Positions 1 through 6,679 of a DNA stretch of 9,442 nucleotides are shown one piece after another. The DNA lies in the NCBI GenBank assembly GCA_002493395.1, contig DKYS01000115.1, positions 1 to 9,442 of the forward strand. Reading direction: 5' to 3'. The position numbers were made by a program, and so were the translations under genes. The stretch's first letter is position 1. Every line of letters begins with the position of its first letter. The notes under the pieces were generated by a model, which saw only the letters and a list, made by a program, of their open reading frames with translations, ran no database searches and was not told the DNA's origin. This stretch comes from Turicibacter sp. UBA7094 (lineage in GTDB: Bacteria; Bacillota_I; Bacilli_A; MOL361; Turicibacteraceae).

Positions 1-168
1 TTAATGGTTGGATCTATTTATGCAGTAATAATGGGGCCGACAACACTAGAGACGGCTCAGGCACCTATGTCGTTTGCAACTTTTCATATCATTTGGTTTA
101 TTGTTGGTGGGGCAGTTATTGTTGGTTTAGAACAATTCAGCAAATTGATGGAGAAAAAACAGAAGTAA
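1..168 (+). CDS. C-terminal fragment of a membrane protein, probably a transporter
   Basis: An open frame enters from the left edge in frame 1 and ends at TAA 166-168, giving 55 residues. It shows the end of one hydrophobic segment (residues 1-11, LMVGSIYAVIM), a short polar loop, then a second hydrophobic helix at about residues 28-43 (HIIWFIVGGAVIVGL). It finishes with a lysine-rich tail, MEKKQK. A hydrophobic hairpin ending in a positively charged cytoplasmic tail is typical of the last helices of a polytopic transporter. I do not recognise the family; a permease of the MFS or PTS IIC type is possible but not shown. It converges on the AraR-like gene, and the two share the terminator just downstream. 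Its start lies outside the window. Confidence 0.6.
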   Translation, partial: LMVGSIYAVIMGPTTLETAQAPMSFATFHIIWFIVGGAVIVGLEQFSKLMEKKQK

Positions 169-208
169 GCCCTTCATCAAGTTAATCATCGAGTTTAAAA
201 ATATTTTT

Positions 209-241
209 AAAAGGAGGTATCCCGTGGGATACCTCCTTTTT
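209..241. terminator. Bidirectional rho-independent terminator between convergent genes
   Basis: A perfect inverted repeat pairs 209-223 with 226-240. The stem is AAAAGGAGGTATCCC against GGGATACCTCCTTTT, with only GT between the arms, so the real loop is about four bases. A-rich sequence on one side and T-rich on the other makes it work in both directions. It would end the plus-strand gene stopping at 168 and the minus-strand regulator stopping at 253. Confidence 0.9.
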
Positions 242-252
242 GTTGAAGCCAT

Positions 253-1344
253 TTATGCTAGTTTTTTTACGGATTGTCGGATAACGAGTGTCGGTTGGCA
301 CGTGTGATGAATGGATGCTTTAGTAGGGTCTTCGATGAGTTCAATTAAAGTGTGAGCTGCTAGCTCTCCAATGTTTGATTCAGATGAATCAATACTTGTG
401 AGTGGTGGGGTTGCTAGTTGACTAAATGAAGTGTTTCCTAGGCTAATGAGGGAGAGATCTTGTGGAATTTGTAAGGATGTTGCAAAGAGAAGTTGAAGGA
501 GTTTTAAGGCAACTTCATCACTATCGCAAAGAATAGCCGTAAAGTGGGTTAGCTTTTCGACGAGGTGAGGCAAATGAGCGGGGGAAAACAGGGGTTCATC
601 GGCTTCACTTCCGTACCAAACGAGATTCTTTTCATCGACAGGTAGATGATGAGCATACATTTCTGTTAAAAATCCTTTATAAAAATGGCTTCCTTTGAGG
701 GAATCGAATTGGAAGATTCCTCCGATTTGTTGATGTCCATTTTCAATGAGATGCCGGGTGGCAAGTTGGCCGCACGCGGCATGATCGGGCATGATAAAGT
801 GACACGGGAGTTCGTTATAGTTATGATTAATAAAAAGTAAGGGAAGTTGTTGATCTAATAGTTGTTGATAGAGGTCGAGGTTAGGGTTGGGTAAAGCTGT
901 TTTCGTTCCTTCGACGATTAAGCCAGCGATATCTGTTTTTAATAAGGCTAATAAATGTTCGCGTTCTTTTGTGACTTGATTTAAGGTCAGCCGTAACGTT
1001 AATTGATAACCCATTTCTGAGAATACACGTTCCATTTCTGTTAATGCTAGGGCTATTTGTGGATTTGAAAGACTGTTTAGGATAACGGCAATTGTTTTCG
1101 TATTAAGTTTGGCTTTTAGGCTAATAGGATTGACGTAGGTTCCGCTTCCTTGCTTTTTTATGATAAGACCTTCTTCTTCTAAAACGGCGATCGCTTGGCG
1201 AGCCGTTTGCCGGCTAATTTCAAATTTTTCACATAGCTTATTTTCACTAATCAGCTTTTCTCCGGCTTTAAAGGTGTTATTATAAATCTTTTCTTTCATC
1301 CATTCGGCGACGGCTAAGTATTTCGGTAAATTTGGATTTAGCAT
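253..1344 (-). CDS. GntR/LacI hybrid transcriptional repressor, AraR-like
   Basis: This 363-residue protein has an N-terminal GntR-type winged helix (about residues 7-72) with the recognition segment SRQTARQAIAVLEEEGLI and wing QGSGTYV. A LacI/periplasmic-binding-protein-like effector domain follows, from about residue 82 to the end. That architecture, the length (AraR of B. subtilis is about 360 residues), the segment TRHLIENGHQQIGGIFQFDS and the terminal VIRQSVKKLA match the AraR subgroup, which represses arabinose utilisation genes and is released by L-arabinose. The ATG (1342-1344) is preceded by AAGGAGG on the minus strand (1350-1356). No sugar catabolic gene lies beside it: upstream is divergent sbcDC, downstream a convergent transporter fragment. 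The fold is secure, but the effector is inferred from family resemblance, and another pentose or oligosaccharide is possible. Confidence 0.85.
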   Translation of the reverse strand: MLNPNLPKYLAVAEWMKEKIYNNTFKAGEKLISENKLCEKFEISRQTARQAIAVLEEEGLIIKKQGSGTYVNPISLKAKLNTKTIAVILNSLSNPQIALALTEMERVFSEMGYQLTLRLTLNQVTKEREHLLALLKTDIAGLIVEGTKTALPNPNLDLYQQLLDQQLPLLFINHNYNELPCHFIMPDHAACGQLATRHLIENGHQQIGGIFQFDSLKGSHFYKGFLTEMYAHHLPVDEKNLVWYGSEADEPLFSPAHLPHLVEKLTHFTAILCDSDEVALKLLQLLFATSLQIPQDLSLISLGNTSFSQLATPPLTSIDSSESNIGELAAHTLIELIEDPTKASIHHTCQPTLVIRQSVKKLA

Positions 1345-1390
1345 GTGGTCCTCCTTTATTTTTTACGAATTGAGTGGTTAAGTTGTCTCT

Positions 1391-1419
1391 ATTGTATAAT
1401 TTTTCGTCTGTTTTTGCAC
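1391..1419 (-). promoter_or_regulatory. Candidate promoter for the AraR-like gene
   Basis: On the minus strand a -10-like TACAAT occupies 1396-1391, about 45 bases before the ATG at 1344. A poor -35 (GTGCAA, 1419-1414) sits 17 bases upstream. The -10 differs from consensus at one base, but the -35 matches only half, so this is tentative. Weak expression would suit a repressor gene. Confidence 0.35.
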
Positions 1420-1457
1420 GGGTTATCTTTTGATTAGAAGAAACAGGGGTGTTTATG

Positions 1458-1473
1458 TATTTCCTTGGAAATA
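1458..1473. repeat. 16-bp palindrome in the divergent araR-like/sbcD gap
   Basis: TATTTCC and GGAAATA form a perfect 7-bp inverted repeat around a TT centre. It lies between the two divergent promoters, where an operator would sit. It does not resemble the known AraR box (ATTTGTACGTACAAAT type) or a CcpA cre site. It is too short, and lacks a U-tract, to be a terminator. A protein binding site is a guess. Confidence 0.3.
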
Positions 1474-1511
1474 ATCCGAAAATCTTGTCGATGACTTTAG
1501 TGGGGAGTGGG

Positions 1512-1541
1512 TTGACGATTCTTGTAAAAAAGGCTTATAAT
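1512..1541 (+). promoter_or_regulatory. Sigma-A promoter for sbcDC
   Basis: A -35 TTGACG (1512-1517) and a consensus -10 TATAAT (1536-1541) are separated by 18 bases. This places the transcript start near 1548, giving a leader of roughly 29 bases before the TTG start of sbcD. It is the best promoter match in this gap and points at sbcD. Confidence 0.8.
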
Positions 1542-1576
1542 GAGAACAAACATTCGCTTTTTAGGAGGATAAGACG

Positions 1577-2719
1577 TTGAGATTATTACATTTAGGCGAT
1601 TTACATTTTGGTAAGGTGGTTAATTCATTTTCAATGCTTGAGGATCAACGCTACGTGATTGAACAGGTTAAATCATATATTAAAGAATATAAACCAGATG
1701 CGATTCTTTTAGCCGGAGATATTTATGATCGAAGTGTGCCCCCTGCGAGAGCTGTCGCGTTATACAGTGATTTTTTAAAAGAGGTGTTAATTGAATTAAA
1801 GACACCTGTTTTAGCTGTTGCTGGAAATCATGATGGGGCAGATTTAATTAATTTTGGGCATGAGTTATTTGAGGCGGCTCATTATTATGTAGCGGGTCGA
1901 TATACAACAGAAATGAAGAAGGTTGTTTTAAATGATGAATTCGGACCGGTGAACTTTTATTTGTTACCCTTTGCTGATTATGCAGTCGTTCGGGAGTTGC
2001 AGGGGGATGAAACGATTAAATCATTAGACGATGCGATGCGCGTGACGATGGCGACCAACCCGATTGATGAAACACAGCGAAATGTTTTGCTAACGCATGC
2101 ATTTGTTGTCGGAAGTACGGAAGAGGTGCTTATCAGTGATTCGGAAAAAAAACTAGTCGTCGGTGGAAAAGAGTCTGTATCTAGCGCTTATTTAGAGGTG
2201 TTTGATTACGTGGCGCTCGGTCATTTACATCGCACACAAAAAGTAGGGAATGACAAGATTAGATATAGTGGCTCACTACTTAAATATTCATTTTCTGAAG
2301 AAAGTTATCAAAAGTCTATCACGATGATTGATTTAGATGAAACGGGGGCAATTAAGTGTGAGTTACTTCCCCTAAATCCAAAACGCGATTTAAAAACGTT
2401 AAAAGGAACGCTCGAGGAAGTATTAGCGATGCCAAGTTGTGAAGATTATTTACGCGTGGTGTTACTCGATCAAGGAGAGTTAATTGAGCCAATGGCGAAG
2501 CTTCGTCAAAATTATCCAAACGTCATGATTTTAGAACTCGAACACAATCATTTAGAATTTAAGGGAAGCGATTTAACGAAGGAAGCTCGCAAGGAAAAGA
2601 CGCCGGAACAGTTATTTAATGATTTTTATTTACATCATAAAGGAGAGAACCTATCGGATAAGGCGGAGCAATCAATCAAAAAAATTATGGAAGAGGTTGG
2701 AAAGGAGTCGTTTGAATGA
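1577..2719 (+). CDS. sbcD: SbcD, nuclease subunit of the SbcCD complex
   Basis: SbcD is the Mre11-type metallophosphoesterase that, with SbcC, cuts DNA hairpins, protein-blocked ends and double-strand ends during repair and replication. The 380-residue product carries the full family motif set: GDLHFG (D8, H10), AGDIYDR (D48), GNHD (residues 83-86), the histidine of LTHAF (H174) and GHLH (215-218). These residues bind the two Mn(2+) ions of the active site. The C-terminal part (about 260-380) is the capping and SbcC-binding region and is less conserved. Translation starts at TTG 1577-1579, eight bases after AGGAGG (1563-1568); this start places the metal motif GDLH at residues 7-10, as is normal for the family. 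The stop overlaps the sbcC start (ATGA), so the pair is translationally coupled and driven by the promoter at 1512-1541. Confidence 0.95.
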   Translation: MRLLHLGDLHFGKVVNSFSMLEDQRYVIEQVKSYIKEYKPDAILLAGDIYDRSVPPARAVALYSDFLKEVLIELKTPVLAVAGNHDGADLINFGHELFEAAHYYVAGRYTTEMKKVVLNDEFGPVNFYLLPFADYAVVRELQGDETIKSLDDAMRVTMATNPIDETQRNVLLTHAFVVGSTEEVLISDSEKKLVVGGKESVSSAYLEVFDYVALGHLHRTQKVGNDKIRYSGSLLKYSFSEESYQKSITMIDLDETGAIKCELLPLNPKRDLKTLKGTLEEVLAMPSCEDYLRVVLLDQGELIEPMAKLRQNYPNVMILELEHNHLEFKGSDLTKEARKEKTPEQLFNDFYLHHKGENLSDKAEQSIKKIMEEVGKESFE

Positions 2720-5700
2720 AACCGTTAGTATTAAAAATGTCAGCCTTTGGTCCCTATGCCAAGCCAACGACGTTAAATTTTAAAGATGATTTAGACCAAC
2801 AAGATATCTTTGTTGTGACAGGGCCAACGGGGGCCGGGAAAACGACGATTTTTGATGCCATCTGCTATGCGCTTTATGGTGAAACGAGTGGAGGGAGTCG
2901 CTCTGGGAAAGAGTTAAGGAGCGATTTTGTCAAAGAAAGTGAGATTAAAACGGAGGTTTCGTTTACCTTTAGTGTCAAAGATAAGACGTATTGTGTGACG
3001 CGTGCCCCTCAACAGTTGCAGAAGAAAAAACGGGGAGAAGGATTTCGTGAGGTTCCGGCAACGGTTGAATTCTTAGAGTTGAACAGCGATTATCCTCCGT
3101 TGACAAAAGATAGCGAAGTACGCGAACAGATTCAGCAAATCATTGGTCTTAAAATTGAACAGTTCCGTAAAATTGTGATGATTCCACAAGGCGATTTTAA
3201 AGAGTTTTTAGTAGCCAATACGACGAATAAGGAAGAAATTTTACGAAAAATATTTGGGACGGATTTTTATAAAGCCGTGCAAGAACAATTAACAGTGAAA
3301 GCTAATTTACTAAAAACAGACGTGTTAGAAACACAGCAAAAAATTGAAGCTGAGCTTCAATTAGTTAAGACAGATAAAGAGACCGCCTTAGATATAACGC
3401 AACCACTAGAGAATGTTTTTGAGCAAGTCAATCAGCAACAACAACTATTTATGGCTTATAAAGAAAAGCTAGATGGTTTGCATAAGGAATTATTACAAAA
3501 AATAAATGCCTACCAGCAAGAGTATGAAGAGAAAAAACGTTTGAATGAAAAGATTGAGGAGTATGAGTTAGCGAAAACGCGATTAGAGCATTTAAAAGGG
3601 CAACAAGAAACGGTTCAGGCATATGAGAAACAAATAAATCAGGCGAAGCACGCACAAACATTACTTCCTTTAGAAAATGAATGTTTAAGATATCAAGCCT
3701 TGAAACAGGATACGCTAGTGAAGCAGACACAGTTGAAAGAGGAATTAATGAGTTGTGAAACGGAATTTATTTTAGTTAAAAAATGTTACGATGCCATCGA
3801 TTCGTTACGTCAAGAACTCGACGAGATGAATCGGGTTCGAGAAGAGTTATCTCGCTACGTTGAGAGTGTTAAACGCTTAGGGGAGAAGAAACAGCTATTA
3901 CGCGAATTAAGACAAGAGGGTATTGAACTGGGTGAACGCGTTAAAAATTGGAATGACCAGTTAAAAGAATTAAAGCATCAAGTGGGTGATCTAGACCGCT
4001 TAACTGAGGAAAAGGGATTATGTAAAGAACAACAACATGCACAAGAAGTAAGAGAATTGAAAATGAATGAGGATGTGCAGTATGTCACCTTACTCTGCCA
4101 AAAGTTAGAGACTTATGGACAGACGCGTTCATCTCTAATCGGTAAAGAAGACAAGGTTAGGGAAGTTTTAGAAGCAGCAAAAGTTAAACGGGAAAATTAT
4201 GAGCATCAGGCTCAACTGTTTATGAATGCAGCCGCTATCCGATTAGCTAATGAACTTAAAGTTGGGCAACCGTGCCCGGTATGTGGCTCTTGTGAACACC
4301 CAAATCCGAGTCGAAGCGAGGAAGTTATTTTATCAAAGGCAGAATTAGAAAAATTCCGCTTAGAGGTAGAGTCGCTTGAACAGAGAGGGAGAAGCGAGGA
4401 GAATGAGGTTTCTATCTTACGAGTAACTCTCAAAAAAATAGAAGAAGAATTAAATGACCTTAAAACACTCCTTTTTCAACGCTCGCTTATTGCAGAAAGT
4501 GAGGAAATCACGGATGTGGACGCCGCTCAATTAAAATTACAACTTGTTAATCAACAATCTGAGCTCCTCCATAAGAAGAAGCAGCTCATGTTAACCCTGA
4601 CGAAACTTGAACAGGAAATGAAGCAGTTAATGGAGAAAAAGGCGATGATTTCACCACTTGAAGAGAAACTTTCAAAGGGGGAAAAAGAACTTCAAGGGCA
4701 ACGTGAAGCCTATCAATCTGAACTTCGTTCTATAAAAGATTTAGAAGAAGGTATTCCCCAGGATTATCGTTCGGCTGAAGTATTAATGATTCGCTTAAAA
4801 GAGTTATCGACAAACATAGAGGCAATAGAAAAGAACATTAAGACGAGTCAAGAAGATTATCAACGGGTGAGTTCACAAATCACACGTTTAACGACATTGA
4901 ATGAAGAGGTAACGAAGCAATTAAGCGATTATACGAAAGAATTTGAAACATCGCAGTCCATTTTTTTAGGAGAAGTTGCCGAAAAGTTTGCAGATAAATT
5001 AGATTATGAGCAAGCTAAAACGTGGATAGAGCAGATGCAGGTGCTAGAACAACATGTGACGCGTTATTATCAGGAATGGCATACGGCGATTACTATTGAA
5101 CAGACTTTGCGTCGTGAATTAAAGGATGAGACGAAAGTGGATCTTACCCGATTAGAAGAAATGATGGGTCATTTATCCCAGGAGCGTTTAGAAATAGAAA
5201 AGCAGCGGGCTACTATTCAGGCCAATCATGAGCAAAATGAGCACATTTTATCTTCCGTGACGAAAAAGTATCACCTCATTCAGGCGAAAGAGAAAGATTA
5301 TGCCATCCTCGGTGAACTAGATTCCTTAGCAAATGGAAGAAGTGGAAGACGGATGTCCTTTGAAACCTATGTTTTATCAAGTTATTTTGATGAAGTTTTA
5401 TTGGCCGCAAATTTAAGGTTACAGAAGATGACGGCTAGACGATACTATTTATTACGTCGTGAAGAGGTAAAAGGTGGAGGGCGTAAAGGGCTTGATTTAG
5501 ATGTTTATGATAGTCATACGTGTAATCAGCGCCCTGTTAATACGTTATCAGGCGGAGAAAGTTTTAAGGCGTCATTGGCACTTGCACTTGGGCTTTGTGA
5601 CGTCGTTCAACAAAATTCAGGGGGAATTCAATTAGATACGATGTTCATTGATGAAGGGTTTGGAACATTAGATGCAGAATCGTTGGATCAAGCCATCGAT

Positions 5701-5835
5701 ATTTTAATGGATTTACAAGATCATGGCCGACTTATTGGAATTATTTCGCATGTGAATGAATTAAAAGAACGGATTCCAGTCAAATTAATGGTAGAGGCGG
5801 ATGCGACAGGAAGTCGGGCTTATTTTAGAAAATAG
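2716..5835 (+). CDS. sbcC: SbcC, Rad50-type ATPase subunit of SbcCD
   Basis: SbcC is the SMC-like ATPase that binds DNA and controls the SbcD nuclease. The 1039-residue protein has the expected split-ATPase layout. Walker A GPTGAGKT is at residues 36-43 and the Q-loop glutamine Q158 lies in IPQGDF. Long heptad-rich coiled coils run from about 190-510 and 535-860. The zinc hook CPVC sits at 520-523 near the coiled-coil apex. The C-terminal lobe has the ABC signature LSGGES (944-949), Walker B MFIDEGFG (976-983, D979/E980), D-loop L985-D986 and switch histidine H1012. All catalytic elements are intact and the length is usual for Bacillota SbcC. A third cysteine, C526, lies just past the hook. 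The ATG overlaps the sbcD stop by four bases; GGAGTCGTTTGA before it gives a modest ribosome binding site. Confidence 0.95.
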   Translation: MKPLVLKMSAFGPYAKPTTLNFKDDLDQQDIFVVTGPTGAGKTTIFDAICYALYGETSGGSRSGKELRSDFVKESEIKTEVSFTFSVKDKTYCVTRAPQQLQKKKRGEGFREVPATVEFLELNSDYPPLTKDSEVREQIQQIIGLKIEQFRKIVMIPQGDFKEFLVANTTNKEEILRKIFGTDFYKAVQEQLTVKANLLKTDVLETQQKIEAELQLVKTDKETALDITQPLENVFEQVNQQQQLFMAYKEKLDGLHKELLQKINAYQQEYEEKKRLNEKIEEYELAKTRLEHLKGQQETVQAYEKQINQAKHAQTLLPLENECLRYQALKQDTLVKQTQLKEELMSCETEFILVKKCYDAIDSLRQELDEMNRVREELSRYVESVKRLGEKKQLLRELRQEGIELGERVKNWNDQLKELKHQVGDLDRLTEEKGLCKEQQHAQEVRELKMNEDVQYVTLLCQKLETYGQTRSSLIGKEDKVREVLEAAKVKRENYEHQAQLFMNAAAIRLANELKVGQPCPVCGSCEHPNPSRSEEVILSKAELEKFRLEVESLEQRGRSEENEVSILRVTLKKIEEELNDLKTLLFQRSLIAESEEITDVDAAQLKLQLVNQQSELLHKKKQLMLTLTKLEQEMKQLMEKKAMISPLEEKLSKGEKELQGQREAYQSELRSIKDLEEGIPQDYRSAEVLMIRLKELSTNIEAIEKNIKTSQEDYQRVSSQITRLTTLNEEVTKQLSDYTKEFETSQSIFLGEVAEKFADKLDYEQAKTWIEQMQVLEQHVTRYYQEWHTAITIEQTLRRELKDETKVDLTRLEEMMGHLSQERLEIEKQRATIQANHEQNEHILSSVTKKYHLIQAKEKDYAILGELDSLANGRSGRRMSFETYVLSSYFDEVLLAANLRLQKMTARRYYLLRREEVKGGGRKGLDLDVYDSHTCNQRPVNTLSGGESFKASLALALGLCDVVQQNSGGIQLDTMFIDEGFGTLDAESLDQAIDILMDLQDHGRLIGIISHVNELKERIPVKLMVEADATGSRAYFRK

Positions 5836-5843
5836 GAATGAAA

Positions 5844-5879
5844 AGAAGAACTAGGAAGCAGGGGCGACCTAGTTCTTCT
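5844..5879 (+). terminator. Hairpin after sbcC, probable but weak terminator
   Basis: A perfect 12-bp stem pairs AGAAGAACTAGG (5844-5855) with CCTAGTTCTTCT (5868-5879) across a 12-base loop. The sequence that follows is GTTGTTGGTGG, with no clean T-run, and the loop is large. Termination may therefore be incomplete, with some sbcDC read-through into the next operon. Confidence 0.55.
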
Positions 5880-5934
5880 GTTGTTGGTGGTAAAAAATGC
5901 AAAGCATCCGGATGACAAAGAATCTTTAAAAGTA

Positions 5935-5943
5935 TGATATAAT
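5935..5943 (+). promoter_or_regulatory. Extended -10 promoter of the 5-oxoproline operon
   Basis: TGATATAAT holds a consensus -10 (TATAAT, 5938-5943) preceded by the extended element TGn (5935-5937). A -35-like ATGACA lies at 5912-5917, but the 20-base gap is too long for a standard promoter; extended -10 promoters can work without a good -35. The predicted transcript start is near 5950, which bears on the start choice of the gene downstream. Confidence 0.65.
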
Positions 5944-5962
5944 TAAAAAAATGAAAATTATC

Positions 5963-5972
5963 AAAGGAGGGG
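5963..5972 (+). promoter_or_regulatory. Ribosome binding site that sets the DUF969 start at GTG 5978
   Basis: AAAGGAGGGG lies seven bases before GTG 5978-5980 and is an almost ideal Shine-Dalgarno sequence. It falls inside the longer reading frame that begins at ATG 5951. That ATG has no ribosome binding site and sits right at the predicted transcript start. Confidence 0.85.
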
Positions 5973-5977
5973 ATTGT

Positions 5978-6679
5978 GTGTTAAGCTTAATTGGTGTTTT
6001 TATTATCATTATTGGCTTTATCTTAAAAATTGACACACTCGCCATTGTTGTTGTAGCGGGGATTGCTACAGGATTTGTTGGAGGTTTAGATTTTAATGAA
6101 ATTTTAACGAAATTAGGAGAGGCATTTGTTGCGAATCGTTATATGACCTTATTTGTGATTACCTTACCTGTTATCGGATTAATGGAGCGTTACGGATTAA
6201 AAGAGCGTGCTGCGTGGTTAATTGGACAATTAAAACATGCAAAAGCAGATGGTGTTCTTAGTATTTATTTGGCCTTTCGTTTGGTGATGGCTGCGCTTAG
6301 TATTCGAATGTCAGGTCATGTTCAATTCGGACGTCCACTTGTCTTACCGATGGCAGAAGGGGCAGCCCGTTCTAAATATAAAGAATTAAGTGAAGAGGAT
6401 GTTGAGAGTATTAAAGGCTTAACAGCGGCTTCAGAAAACTACGGGAATTTCTTTGGACAAAATTTATTTATTGGAGCTTCAGGTGTTATGTTAATCGTCG
6501 GAACTTTAACAGAATTAGGTTATTCAGTGAATGAAAAACAAGGACCGACGACAATTGCTTTATATACCTTACCGATTGCTTTTTTAGCTTTACTTCTGGG
6601 GGTTGTCCAATTTAGATTAAGTGAGAAAAAGAGACAGCGTACTCATGAGAAGTTGAATTCAAAAGGAGGGCAACAATAA
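5978..6679 (+). CDS. DUF969 family membrane protein, putative 5-oxoproline transporter subunit
   Basis: This is a polytopic inner-membrane protein of 233 residues from the GTG start. Hydrophobic segments fall at about residues 3-18, 20-37, 52-67, 90-108, 162-180 and 192-210 (starting SLIGVFIIIIGF, TLAIVVVAGIATGF and so on). The conserved middle includes LMERYGLKERAAWLI, RMSGHVQFGRPLVLPMAEGAA and SENYGNFFGQN, as expected of DUF969. Family members occur next to DUF979 proteins and 5-oxoproline genes, and are annotated as a 5-oxoproline transporter subunit; the precise biochemical role of each subunit is inferred. The frame stays open to ATG 5951, but the ribosome binding site at 5963-5972 favours GTG 5978. 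The stop overlaps the next start by one base (TAATG), so coupling with the DUF979 partner is tight. Confidence 0.85.
   Translation: MLSLIGVFIIIIGFILKIDTLAIVVVAGIATGFVGGLDFNEILTKLGEAFVANRYMTLFVITLPVIGLMERYGLKERAAWLIGQLKHAKADGVLSIYLAFRLVMAALSIRMSGHVQFGRPLVLPMAEGAARSKYKELSEEDVESIKGLTAASENYGNFFGQNLFIGASGVMLIVGTLTELGYSVNEKQGPTTIALYTLPIAFLALLLGVVQFRLSEKKRQRTHEKLNSKGGQQ

Noticed and set aside
1370..1400. Plus-strand TTGAGT and TATAAT resembling a promoter
   Set aside because: The 19-base spacing and weak -35 are poorer than the 1512-1541 promoter, which is better placed for sbcD. The A/T-rich block is more likely part of the minus-strand promoter.
1345..1576. Possible riboswitch or structured leader ahead of sbcD
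   Set aside because: The sbcD transcript should start near 1548, leaving only about 29 bases of leader. That is too short for a riboswitch, and no terminator-like hairpin is present.
3449..3730. 93-codon open frame on the minus strand
   Set aside because: It lies wholly inside the coiled-coil part of sbcC, has no ribosome binding site or recognisable family, and is a shadow of the real gene.
4212..4433. 73-codon open frame on the minus strand
   Set aside because: It overlaps the SbcC zinc-hook region, whose plus-strand reading is clearly functional. The composition is serine-rich and not protein-like.
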